Notes under the pieces: generated by a model
Database searches by the model: none
Seen by the model: the letters and a program-made list of their open reading frames with translations, nothing else
What the model was told of the DNA's origin: nothing
Assembly: GCA_032433595.1 (NCBI GenBank)
Contig: JASWJB010000271.1
Location: 1 to 60,692 of the forward strand
DNA: 60,692 nucleotides
Source of the DNA: Conoideocrella luteorostrata
Lineage: Eukaryota; Ascomycota; Sordariomycetes; Hypocreales; Clavicipitaceae
Direction of reading: 5' to 3'
Translations under genes and position numbers: made by a program
Shown: in pieces, positions 47,239 through 57,821 of the stretch
How the letters are laid out: the number at the start of each line of letters is the position of its first letter
How positions within the stretch are numbered: the stretch's first letter is position 1

Positions 47239-48028
47239 GACGAGAGGGAGACGCTTCACCGATAGAGCGAAGTGATAAAAAGATTCTAAAGAAAACAATA
47301 GTTTACGAATTCACATTGGAATGTGACATAATCACGGTGAGAGATGTAATGACTGCTTTTTCTCGGAGTCTCTCTCTTATGATGGGACGAGTCATCGGAA
47401 AAGTGCCAGCCATTTAAAGGAACGGACCGGAAGAGCACGGCGCGAGTAAGTGTTTAAGTGGAACCATTTAGCATAGCACTACTGACCCCGTCAGCGCGGT
47501 TTGTTCTGTCGTCCGTTGGACGGCGCAATCCCCACACCCGGCCTCAGCGACAAGGACCAATTCCGGCTGCCAATCCTTGACTGCAGCGGTGGCGCGAAGG
47601 AGCCGGGGCCTAACGGACAAAGGCGGGCCAATGGGGTTTGATTTGAGCACCGAATGCCACCGATTCCATCCCGAGAGCCCATGTCGTGATGCAGGTGATC
47701 GTAAAAGACTGTGCAGTGCGACATCGTCGGAATGGATACCATCACGGCATTGCTCCGGGAGAAAATGTCATGAAGGGGAGTCTGCCGCGGGAAGAAGGCT
47801 TGGCTGGCGTTTACCTGCTGCTGTTCTGTCCGATAACATAGATATCTGATGAGACCACCTAAGAGCGGCCATGCACCACCACCCACAAAATCAAGAGAGA
47901 GCTCTCAAACATTTATATTGTTTGCCAAACTACAGAAAATGGTCTCATACCTATCGCCACTCTTCCCCGAGCTGCTGATAATATCTCCTGGTTTGCAGTT
48001 GCACACCGTTCACAGCCATGATTGCTCG
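47239..48028. other. Intergenic region between MFS transporter and GH79 gene
   Basis: Upstream of the minus-strand MFS gene and downstream of the minus-strand GH79 gene. Open frames on both strands at 47468-47886 are not supported by family features. Confidence 0.55.
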
Positions 48029-49846
48029 CTACTCAACATGAAGTAGAGCCGCGGAAGAGTCAGGCACTTGCACTGTAATGACTCCATCCCGTGACTTCAA
48101 GACCTCGCCAGTCGTCACATTGCGCAGCCGGAAAGGCCTTCCGTGATCCAGTTCCCAGTTATAACTCCATCCGTCAAAGGTGACTCCGGTAATGGCGTCG
48201 CTGCCGTTAGCCATGAGCCGCTGCACACTGATTTGCCCCTCTCGCGTCATATTTTTCGCCACAAAAGAGAAACTGCGGCTTGCTCGCTTCCGCGGATTTG
48301 GTAACGGAGTTGTGCCGGCCCCATCCTCAGTAGTATTGTATCCGTGCATGTTGATCACCATGATTCGCTTCAACCGGGTCCCTTCGTAGATTGCGTACGC
48401 GGCCTCTTGATCAGAAGAAAGAGATATAGAAGAGACACTGACGGAAGACTTGGTGAGATCACCTAGGGCGGCTGCGACCGCTATGCTGCCGTAGTATGGC
48501 GCTTTGGTGCCTCGCGCCGTTTTCCCGGTATCTACTGGCTGCCAGGCTTGATACTGAATTTCACACGTCATTGGCGTTAGAAGTTTGTGGAGTTTACGAC
48601 AAATGAGCTACTTGCTATCAGCCTTGACCGGAGAAATGACTTACGCGGTAGTCTGTGCCTTGGTGCATATGAACTCGTTGAAATCCAGCAGATGCGCAGT
48701 AGAGATTGAAATCCACACCCCATAGCGCCGCACCAAACGAGTTGGACAAGCCAGGTTTGCCCTGGTTGTACAGAGAGTTTGTCTCCCCAAAGATGAGCGG
48801 CGCATAGCCCCTCGGCGTAGCCATGATTCTCTTATACTCTGCCACTTGCTCGTCCACGTCGCGCACCGACCGGCTGTGGTTCATCAAGGTGCCTTGCAGA
48901 GTGACCCCAGGGGAGGTTGCGCCGTCAATATAGCTGAGAAAAGTAGGGAATTAGCTATTTAGATAGGGACAGGCTTATTTCGTTTTTGAGCCATACTCAC
49001 TTATGAACAGAATACCACTTCACGTCTCCATCCTCATCAAGGCCGTCCTGCCACACCTTGGTAGCATTCAAATTATCGACTCGATCATCATACGACGGCG
49101 CCATGAAGCCAGCATTCGCAAGCTCAGGACAGTGCCTCCGTATCTGCTTTTTGATCTCACGCGTTCCGTTGAGCCACTCATACGTGAAGTCTTTGTCGCC
49201 CCAGGTTTTTGGACGCACAATACCTTGCGCCGAAGTCGGAAAGTTGTTGGGCTCATTTCCGTATTCCCAAACGTACAGGTTATTGCTGCTGAGAGCCTTG
49301 CAAGCCAGCGGTGCGGTGCGGACAAGCGTATCCCACCCTTGAGCGGAGATGGCACCTTTTCCGAGGTTGAATCCATGCGAGAATCTCACCCCGGGCCAGG
49401 TGTTATACGATTCAAAAAACGCATCCCCGATGTAGATTGTGGTTGGGTAGTCCTTTGACTTTTTGGGATCGTACGTGCCGTTTATGGCGGCCGCTAGGGA
49501 TGCATTGTACAACGCGTAGTCCTGGGTATTGCCTCCGACCCGCACAAAAGGCTTGCTTCCACTGAAGTTGGCAAGATTACTTAAAAGGTTGTATGAGAAA
49601 GTGTTGGGAGCGCTCAAGTTTCCTATGCCGCTGGATTAGCTCGGCAGCATGGGTGGTGCTTTTCTTGATGAGAGGGGGCGCGCACGTACCGGCGAAGTCG
49701 GGGAAAGAAGAAAATTCAATGGAAAAGCTGACAAAGGCATCAGGCAGATATGATTTTGTGTCTGTGTGCGCGTTTATGGAGTATGTGGCAACTGATGCTT
49801 GGGCAAACCCAACTGTGAGGAGCTGGACGAACCATCGAACAGTCAT
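48029..49846 (-). CDS. Secreted glycoside hydrolase family 79 (beta-glucuronidase/heparanase type, 530 aa)
   Basis: Four exons: 49690-49846, 49001-49622, 48645-48933 and 48029-48553 (531 codons with stop). A signal peptide (MTVRWFVQLLTVGFAQASVA) precedes a TIM-barrel catalytic domain: RVGGNTQDYALY near residue 80, the acid/base Glu in YVWEYGNEPNNFP (about Glu176), and the nucleophile Glu in LIFGETNSLYNQG (about Glu310). FGAALWGVDFNLYCASAGFQ and HMHQGTDYR follow, then a beta-rich C-terminal domain of the GH79C type (residues about 355-530). Family members release glucuronic or 4-O-methylglucuronic acid from glycans. Several NxS/T sites suggest N-glycosylation. Gene structure and catalytic residues are intact; exact substrate is unknown. 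Confidence 0.92.
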
Positions 49847-50149
49847 CTTGCCGTTGTCGTTTCGCAAAGTCGAGACAGAATTGACGGCACCTGAGTGTTT
49901 TCATAAGACTTGACCTGATTAGTTGGCCTGCTGTCTTCTTACAGCTTGCGGTTTGTATCGTACGCTATGCTCGCATTGGCAATTGCACGCATAACCGATG
50001 TATGTATATATTTTATGAAAAAGAATTGAACTTATCGCGGGACTGGAACCAAGACGCCTTACTTTCAAGGTTGGCCTTGTCATTCAGGCGGGCGGCTGGT
50101 TGTTCGGCAGTGGATGCCGATCCTAGCCTTGTAGATAATCACCTGTACA

Positions 50150-50424
50150 AGCTCCATGTCAAGGATCTAGTATATAATTACCCAAGGCCAACCGAGGGGC
50201 GGGTCAATTAGCCCAGTTGATCCTATCATGGCTGGTGAATCAAGTCGGTGATGTAAGTGATCGGAGTGCGGCATTATCACCTGCCGGGAAGGGTAAGCTC
50301 ACTCACTCTCAAGCCCCATGTCAAGGACCTAGTATGTAATTACCCAAGGCCAACTGAGCGGCGGGTCAATCAGCCCAGTTGATCCTAGGCTGGTGAATCT
50401 AGCCGATGATTCAAGTCGGTGAAG
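50150..50424 (+). repeat. Direct repeat pair, copies at 50150-50253 and 50311-50424
   Basis: Both copies share CATGTCAAGGA, ATTACCCAAGGCCAAC, GGCGGGTCAAT and AGCCCAGTTGATCCTA in the same order. By eye I count about six substitutions, five of them transitions, plus a 4-bp and a 14-bp length difference. The copies are about 57 bp apart. They do not look coding. Confidence 0.85.
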
Positions 50425-52047
50425 TGGTTCAGTGATCGAATTACAGATTTAATGCAACCAGTCAGAATTTTTAAAAGCCAGGTAATTGTGCGGGGTAAAA
50501 GGCTCGGACAGAAGGAAGATACTGCGCTTTTAAAGGACTACGGCAACAGTTTGGTAAACAGGGGAGGAGCAACGAATACATATCCGTCAAAATCGATCCA
50601 TTCGCATGAGAACTACGGTAACTAATGGGCGAGGGGTTGCTACCACCTCGCCACAACTGCGTTCGGCGGCAACATGCGGGGCATCTTCGAACAGTGTTTT
50701 CTCTATGTGAATTTTCCACATAGAAATTTATATATTTATATCAATTTGTAGCGCTTGAAATAACGATTATTAATATTTGGTACTACGTGCGGCTTAAAGT
50801 CGTCCCCCCCTAGCCTTTCACACATACAGGGACACCATCCTCTAGCCCTTCAACTGCTCGTGATGCAGCACAAAGAGAGAATTATACTGCTACGCGGTAG
50901 ACCTTACAAGCGCCGAAGACTTTGATTCGAGAGTAAAATGAGATTTAACAATTATGTGATGCGCAAGTCTACCTTGCAATATGACTGCGTGGCGGGCTGG
51001 GCAGGTATAAGGCTGCAAGCTTGGCCTATGTCCGAAACGAGGATTGAGACTCCTGGCATTAAGAAATACTACTGTTCTCTAACATTTCAGTAGAAGCAAA
51101 TTAACCCGCTGCTTAGGAGCATAACTCCGATACTTTAATGGTATCTATAGGATTTGAGGGATTAGGCTACAGCCGCGACCAATGACGGTGTCACGGTGTT
51201 TCTAAAGTGTGCAAATAGCTCCTAGAGGACTTAGACAATTGTCCAATTGTGATGAATGGATGTACGCACACTTTGCAACCTGCCATGATACCTGCATTAC
51301 ACCATACTCTGTGTTGAAGTTTCGCAGCTGCAGAGCAGATAATAGAAAAATATTACTAAAATATTATTTGCAGCGCTGGGTTTCAGAAACAAACTTTGTA
51401 CTTGTTCGGTCAGTCTGATTTAAGCTGTTGCCGTCACTGGAGGCTTCTCCAACCTCCTGACAAGCACGCTATCTTTCGACCGCTGCTTTGTCGCACATCT
51501 TGCTCTGAGCATCATGCTTATGAAGATATTCCTAGACGAGATGCTACTAAGACACGCCAGGGAATAAAGCATGTTGAAGTGGACGGGCAGCAAGGAGAGC
51601 GCATGTAACTTATGGTATTGAATAGCCCACTACCAGTGGATCTGGGTATAGAAGTTGTAGGCGAGAAATCCAATGTTCTTGGGGGGTAGCTGAATTCCAC
51701 CCAGCTGCGAATTGCGTTGGGGCAAGCAAGAAAGCTGGCGTAGAGCAGCAACCGCTTCGTTAGGCTGAACCCGGATATAACCTCAAATAACATCGTCGCC
51801 CTCGCCTAGTGTATTAACTCATGCGGTGCAGAATATGTGGTCGAGCGCAAGTCCGCTGGAATAGAGGACTAGCCCGGGTTCGCGGCCTAGCTACAGACCT
51901 CGATGGCTAGGATATGCTATAGCCAAATACGAGGATATGGTACGGAGTAGAATTGTTTGTATATCACATGGAGATGAGCCAAAAGCATGCATGCTAACAT
52001 TGAAAGGGCTGGGGCTGTGTAGGAGCCTTGTGTTTGCCTTTTCCTGG

Positions 52048-52061
52048 ACTCCGTACGGAGT
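52048..52061. repeat. Palindrome ACTCCGTACGGAGT
   Basis: Perfect 14-bp palindrome in which the recurrent motif's half-sites meet in the opposite arrangement to that at 22284-22299. It lies about 500 bp upstream of the membrane protein gene. Confidence 0.88.
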
Positions 52062-52559
52062 ATTTCTTGTTACTATGCGGGACTATCCGTGCGCAACAGG
52101 GATTGACCGGCTTAGACGCAGCTGGAGGAAGGCTGATAGGCAGGCAGATAATACATTTGACTCGAGCGCAAAATTGCACGGCGTGAGGCGACCGGAGCCG
52201 AGTCATCCAACACCAGACGCGCCGTTGAATTTCCAGACCTTTAAAAAAGGGGTTTGACTATTCCGCAGGTTTATGCAACATGCGCCGCGTTAGTATGGAT
52301 CTATGGTATCATTGGTGACGATGTTGACGCTAAGCCTCCCCCTGACAGTGTCTGCGTAGTTACCGCCCCCAAATGTGGCTTAGACTTGATATGAAGGGCT
52401 TCTCTTTTTCTTCTTCTTTTCCTTCTCTCCTTCTGTTTCCTTTTGAGTTCGGATTAGTCAACACTTTCGAACCTCGCAGAACATGTCTCCTTTCGCCTTT
52501 TGGCGCATCTTCATGCTGTGACTCGAGAGCGAAAATGTTAGATGTTGTACATGTCGATC

Positions 52560-54763
52560 ATGTCATCGCGGTGCTCTTTTGAATGTTTCGAGAGGCCAGG
52601 TCACCTTGAGCCATATATTGATATTGGTGGGCCGGGGGTGAGTGAAAGCGACACAGAAAGTCTTGACGACGGGACTAATATCTAGTGTACTGGAAAGGTT
52701 GTAATTGGATTCCTCGGGACTGCCTGGCTCGTCGTTGTGATTGTGGTGCTGTATTACTTTCTCGGCTTTGATTCCACGCGAAACCCGTTTCGGCTCGAAT
52801 CATCAACAGACCACCGTCAAGAATCTGAGGACCACAGTTGGACCCTGAATCATATCGATCGGTTGTTAACTAGAGGGTCGCGCAGAGGCCAGCGGTGGTT
52901 TGGAACAGCTAACCATTCAGCAATCTACAGGTGGCTCAAGCAGCAGCCAAGATGGGAAACTGCTTTTACCAAGGTTAGTGAATTAAAAAAAAAAACAGGG
53001 CATGGACGGTGAACTGCTGGTTAGCTGGACACGATCGAGAAACTAAACAGTGGGAATTCTCATTAGATCATTCTTAGCCTGTGTGATATTCAGATGCTGA
53101 CTGGGATCGGGATCTTGCTCAGCGGCTATCTTGATATATTCTGCTTCATATCGGCGTATCACTGGCAGTTGATAGTATATCTGGCTTGGTTCTCTCACCT
53201 GACTCACACAGCGTGTCTCATCACAATGCGAGGGTATCTCCACCAACATCAACGGGAACGTAATTGGAGACTGTTTTTCATGACCCTTCTATGGCTCGGT
53301 CTCATTTTAGCCATAATACCGACGGCCTTCTTCAACTGGTCCAAGACGGAACCTACTTCAGCATTACCAGCCTCCAATGCGCGCTGCTTCTTCAATATGA
53401 ATACCGCACACGCATTGTTTAATGAGACTGCTTGTTTCAGCCCCGTTGATAACTCAAGAAGCTATAATTCTGACGACATTTGTATAAAATCGCCCTTTTG
53501 GCAAACTTCAGCACTTCAGGCCGCCGTGGTGTCTATCGTTCTTCTTGGGCTTGGCTTCTGCACACGTTCTGTCAAATTAATCAAGTCGTTCTCGTACCGT
53601 GTCCAGTCCAGTGTCCGGCAGAACACCAGTCGTCGATTCCATGCAAAGTTGACGTCTTTGAGGCGGAGGGGTCCCGACGTGTCGAACATTCCTGAAGTAA
53701 AAAGACATAGACTGAAATTCTTAGCTATCGCCGCCGTTTACCTCGTTGGAAAGCTCTATGCTGATTTGTTGACGTCTGAAGCGTCTGATGTAAGTGCCTG
53801 TTAATTTCATGAGGGGGGGGGGTGGAAATGTGCTAATTGACACGACTCGACTAAAGGTCTATTGGCTCGTCGTCTCTGCTATTTGGGGCACGATTCGGTT
53901 CAGAACAGCACAGTCCTCAGCCACTGTTAGTGACAACGAATGGGGCTTCGGGCAGATCCTCCCGGTTTTCCTTCTCGTAGGCCCTATTATTGCAACAATT
54001 GAATCTCTGGCGCCAAAACAACAAGGGGAGCAGGGGAACAGCCGCAGTTGCGTATACAGCCAGGAAAACAACGAAGCTGCGGGAGATGATGGTAGTTTGA
54101 ACCCGTTGCACAAAATATTGTAGGAAAACAAAATGAAACTGACTGAAATCAGCTACACGTACTGGTCCGCAGTCGAGTTTCCTGGCTGGCGGACCGGAAG
54201 CAAACAGTGCCCTGGGGTCTCAAAGGGGTTCTGCTCATGACAACAACGAAAGACAAAGTAGTCCTGCTGTCGCCGTGGCATCCCAGACGGAGGTTAATAA
54301 TGCGGCACACGTGCCAACTCCGGTGGAAGCGATGGGGAATGACACAAAGGCGGTCCTCCTGAGCTACTACCTAGACTCCCCTTGGATGCCTTTAGCTATT
54401 CTACTGGCTTGTGCACAGATTCTTCTCACCACAATTTCAATATTCACGAACGTTACGAGGATAAACATGACAGCGGTACGGATCATTTTCGGCATCTCAA
54501 CTAACATCTTAGTGGTCCAGCCTTTCAATTGCTTCTATTTCATCCTGTGCAGTCTCGTACTAGAGGATTACCCACCAACCAGCCTCCATAAGGGGAGCCG
54601 GACATATTTGGGCTTAGGTTTACTTATAGGATTACTTGTACTTGATGTTATAACCATGTTATTTGTTACGCCTCTGTTGGATGTAGGAGTACTGGCAGCA
54701 CTGCTTTTCCTATATTTTTCTACAACTGTCGCCCTGGACGCTTGGAATTCGGGCCGACCCTAG
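52560..54763 (+). CDS. Polytopic fungal membrane protein of unknown function (644 aa)
   Basis: Five exons: 52560-52637, 52686-52973, 53067-53789, 53857-54091 and 54153-54763 (645 codons with stop). The start (MSSRCSFECFERPGHLEPYI) leads to DIGGPG, and after a 48-nt intron CTGKVVIGFLGTAWLV opens the first helix. Further hydrophobic segments follow: LSLCDIQMLTGIGILLSGY, WQLIVYLAWFSHLTHTACL, FMTLLWLGLILAIIPTAFF, ALQAAVVSIVLLGLGF, GQILPVFLLVGPIIATIE, and three near the end (PLAILLACAQILLTTISIF onward). I count about ten in all. The extracellular or lumenal loop near residue 200 has several Cys and NxS/T sites. The layout resembles a multigene family of uncharacterised ascomycete integral membrane proteins with the conserved CDIQMLTG block. 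Function is unknown; exon 4-5 joining is inferred from phase and family-like continuity. Confidence 0.78.
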
Positions 54764-55364
54764 CAGTGCCGGGATGCGTCAACTACTCCGAATGATCAAG
54801 CTGAACGCCAGGAAGCGAAGAGAAATGCACGATAGCCTAGCGAACTAAAAAATTCAAGTTTGCGGCAGTGATGACAATGCCCCTAGGCTCGGTAGTCCCT
54901 GCTGCCACGCCACTTCAGAATTGGACGAGGATGGTACCCCCTCCGGATACGAGGGAAGATGGGCCATCCCAAACGTGCTTTGGATGAGGAAGGATTTGGC
55001 TGCCACAACGGAGTTGTAATGGGAATCAGGTAGAGCACCGTATTTGAGAAGCAACTCTAGGGCGTTACGGATCTATTCTCCACTGCCGGCCTGGCGGTAA
55101 CTAATGCTTTTGTCATTAATTAAAGGGATTAGTTCACATTGGATCGGGGCTTAGGCTTACGTACACCCTGGCATCGAAGAGACAATATTATTATATTCCC
55201 GGCGTAAATATTCAGGGTGGGCCGGGTCACCCACAAGGGGCCCGCGAAGTATCTTCTTTCTTGGCTCACAACGCCGCGTTTTTGTCGCGTTACTTTTTCC
55301 AACAAGCCTGAAGAACCCCTTGGCTATCAAATTCAACAATTCTCAACGATTTTCAAAGATCCCA
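54764..55364. other. Intergenic region with a possible transposon left end
   Basis: No gene. ACACCCTG at 55163-55170 and CAGGGTGG at about 55212-55219 form a short inverted pair flanked by AT-rich DNA, which could be part of a transposon terminal repeat. This is weak evidence. Confidence 0.4.
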
Positions 55365-56020
55365 ATGCCCAAGACGTCGGATTCCTCGCAAATCAAGAGG
55401 CGCGAGGCCCTCGTCTTAGTGCAAGCCGGCCACACGCACCAAGAGATCGCCGAGATAACTGGCCTAACGCTCCACCAAATCTACTATGCTATAAGGCATC
55501 CGGTCCCGAAGCCCCGTACAGGCCGAAAAGGCACGCTATCCGAGGAACAAGTCGACGAGCTAGTCGAATTTATAACCAGCAGCAAAGAAGCTCGCCAAAT
55601 GTCATATATGCAGCTTGCCGATGCCCTAGGCTGGAACGTGGGCGAATATTGCATTCGTCACAACCTTCGAAAACGCGGCTATAGCCGCTATAAGACTTGT
55701 ATAAAACCTCCTGTATCTGAAAAAAATCATTAATTTTGGCTTGCTTGGGCTATTGAATCATCTTCATTGGGAAGCGAGAGACCGGCATCGAACCATTTAG
55801 TCTAATGAATCTTGGATCTGGCGAGGAAGTCATAGAGCTACTTGGATAAATAGGAAATCTAGCGAGGCCTTTGACCCGACCTGCATAATTGAAAGCCCAT
55901 GGAAGAAACTAGGCTTCATGTTTTGGGGTCATTTTTCGATATTTTGGTGGAAAGAGACCCTTTCTATTCTGGGAGAAGAACGAGCTTATCGAGTCTGATA
56001 TCTACATTGAAGGCAAATTT
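55365..56020 (+). pseudogene. Tc1/mariner-like transposase, broken and truncated
   Basis: The N-terminal part is open from MPKTSDSSQIKRREALVLVQ to SEKNH and contains a helix-turn-helix pair (HTHQEIAEITGLTLHQIYYA) typical of Tc1-like DNA-binding domains, followed by YSRYK. After a stop at 55731-55733 the DDE domain is recognisable but damaged. A stop codon precedes SNESWIWRGSH, where an Asp (SDESW) is expected for the first catalytic residue. PWKKLGFMFWGHF matches the second conserved block, then a frameshift is followed by GGKRPFLFWEKNELIESDIY, running to about 56020. The right end, including any terminal repeat, is missing. Not functional. Confidence 0.8.
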
Positions 56021-56022
56021 TA

Positions 56023-57821
56023 TCACACTGCAAAGCCACCAGAATTCCTTTGTCTCGGCTCTCCAGCTGCCTCAAATGTCCCGTCAGGCAATCGGCGCAA
56101 TCCCTGCGCCGTGCTCTGTCCTGGCGCCACCCAGGTGACATTGTGTCCTAATAACTTCAAATATGCCACGGTCCCGTTGTTGTAAGTATTCTCAAACGAC
56201 ACCGTCAAAGGCACCAACTGATCATGCAGCCTGGGCTCCTTCAGAGCCTGGGCAGTAGTCATGTTGCCGTCTAGCAAGTGGATAGCATTCTGAATGTTCG
56301 CCGTAATGATGCGGCTTCCGCCAGCGGACCCAATCGAGAAGAACAGCTTACCATCTGGTGTCTCTGCGATGATTGGCGAAATGGACGACAAGGGCCGCTT
56401 CCCCGGCCGTACAAAGTTGGCTTCGCTGGGGATGTAGCCAAAAGCGTTGCTTTCGCCGGGGATGCTAAAGTCGTTCATTTCATTGTTCATGATGACGCCG
56501 GTCTCAGGAACCATGAGCTGCGACCCAAAAAGTAGATTGATGGTGGTGGTCAGGGACGCGGACATGCCGCTGGCGTCTGCTGAGACAATGTGCGAGGTCC
56601 CCGGTGTTTCTAGAGATTCAATGCCCTGAGGGTCGTAATAAGACAGATTGAAGGTGTGATCGTTGGAGATCTTGGAGCGAACCTCGGCGCCCGTCTCTGG
56701 AGAAATCATGTCTTTGGTGTATTTATCCAGCCCTGGCACGAACGATGGATCGCCGAGGTTCGTGCGCTGGCTGTATCCCCATTTGATGGCTTCGACCATC
56801 AAGTGCGTAGACAGATTTGACCGACTGGGTTCTTGGAAGTGATCGAATCCGCTTAATGTATTCAAAGCACTGAGTGCCACCACGCCGCCAGACGGGGCGT
56901 TTGTGCTGCTGAGCTTGTAGCCCCGGTACTTTATGCTGATCGGATTTCGTTGAGCTATCTTGTAGTTCTTGAGATCGTCCATTGTCATGGAGCCGTTGGC
57001 TGCTTTTAAAGCTCGGATTGTTGCTTTAGCGATAGCGCCCGTGTAAAAAGCATCGGCGCCTTCATTCGCGATGGTCTCCAACGTGTCTGCGTATCGCTTC
57101 CGCGTCATTGTCTCGCCCAACCTCACGCGACGCCCTCGCGGGGCAAAATCCATAGCCCACGAGGGATCCTCTGTCAGGAAGGCATTTGGCGAAAGCGAGT
57201 CCATGTATCTGACCAAATCTTCAGTGACAGGAAAGCCAAAGCGAGCAAGTTTGACCGAAGGCGCCACGACATCAGCCCATTTCAGCGCACCGTATTTCTT
57301 GTGAACATATTCCGTGCCTCGCAGCTCACCGGGCACTCCACTGATATTGCGCAAAAATAGAACCGTTAGTTAGAAAGTTTAATTCGTTCCCATGCGGTGG
57401 CACATCTCAACAGCAGCCCCCCTTCAGAAGTCCTGATTGCTTACCTGGCCAAGCCACCAAGTATACTAGCATTGACATTGCCCTTGAACATGTCTTGAAA
57501 TGCTGCAGCCGGCGCAGTCTCCCGAAAGTCGATAAAGCTGTAGGTTCCATTCGCGCTTCTCAGCAGCATGAAGCCGCCACCACCGATGCCGCTGTGGTAC
57601 ATGGCCATGGTGCCGATGCAGAAAACAGTGCCGACGAGAGCATCCACCGCATTGCCGCCATCCTCTATCAATCGCGTGCCAATTCTACTGCATATGCTGC
57701 TTTCTGAGGCGACTGCGCCCAGCTTTGGGCCACCGCATTGCTCCCCACCACGCGCAATTGCTATCAGCGTAGAAGCTGCTAACAGCAGACGCTGGAGAGA
57801 GTTCATGGAAGCCAGAGGCAT
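56023..57821 (-). CDS. Gamma-glutamyltranspeptidase (564 aa)
   Basis: Cleaves or transfers the gamma-glutamyl group of glutathione and its S-conjugates; usually secreted or in the secretory pathway. Exons 57445-57821 and 56023-57340 (565 codons with stop), with a 104-nt intron; the join restores ILGGLASGVPGELRGTEYVH. A signal-like N-terminus (MNSLQRLLLAASTLIAIARG) precedes LIEDGGNAVDALVGTVFCIG and the Gly-rich YHSGIGGGGFMLL. The autocatalytic nucleophile is Thr374 in LETPGTSHIVSADASG. NNEMNDFSIPG and KRPLSSISPIIAE (gamma-glutamyl binding region) are intact, as is SIGSAGGSRIITANIQNAIH. The protein ends normally (RQRNSGGFAV). Its 3' flank is transposon debris only a few bases beyond the stop. 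Confidence 0.95.

Larger units (their letters stand above)
49847..52559. other. 2.7-kb AT-rich intergenic region with a diverged direct repeat
   Basis: Upstream of GH79 and of the membrane protein gene (divergent). It holds two diverged copies of an about 105-bp sequence (50150-50253 and 50311-50424) and AT-rich stretches near 50705-50790 and 51340-51365. TACGGAGTA lies near 51940 and the palindrome ACTCCGTACGGAGT at 52048-52061. Short frames near 51.4-51.8 kb have no family resemblance. Confidence 0.5.
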
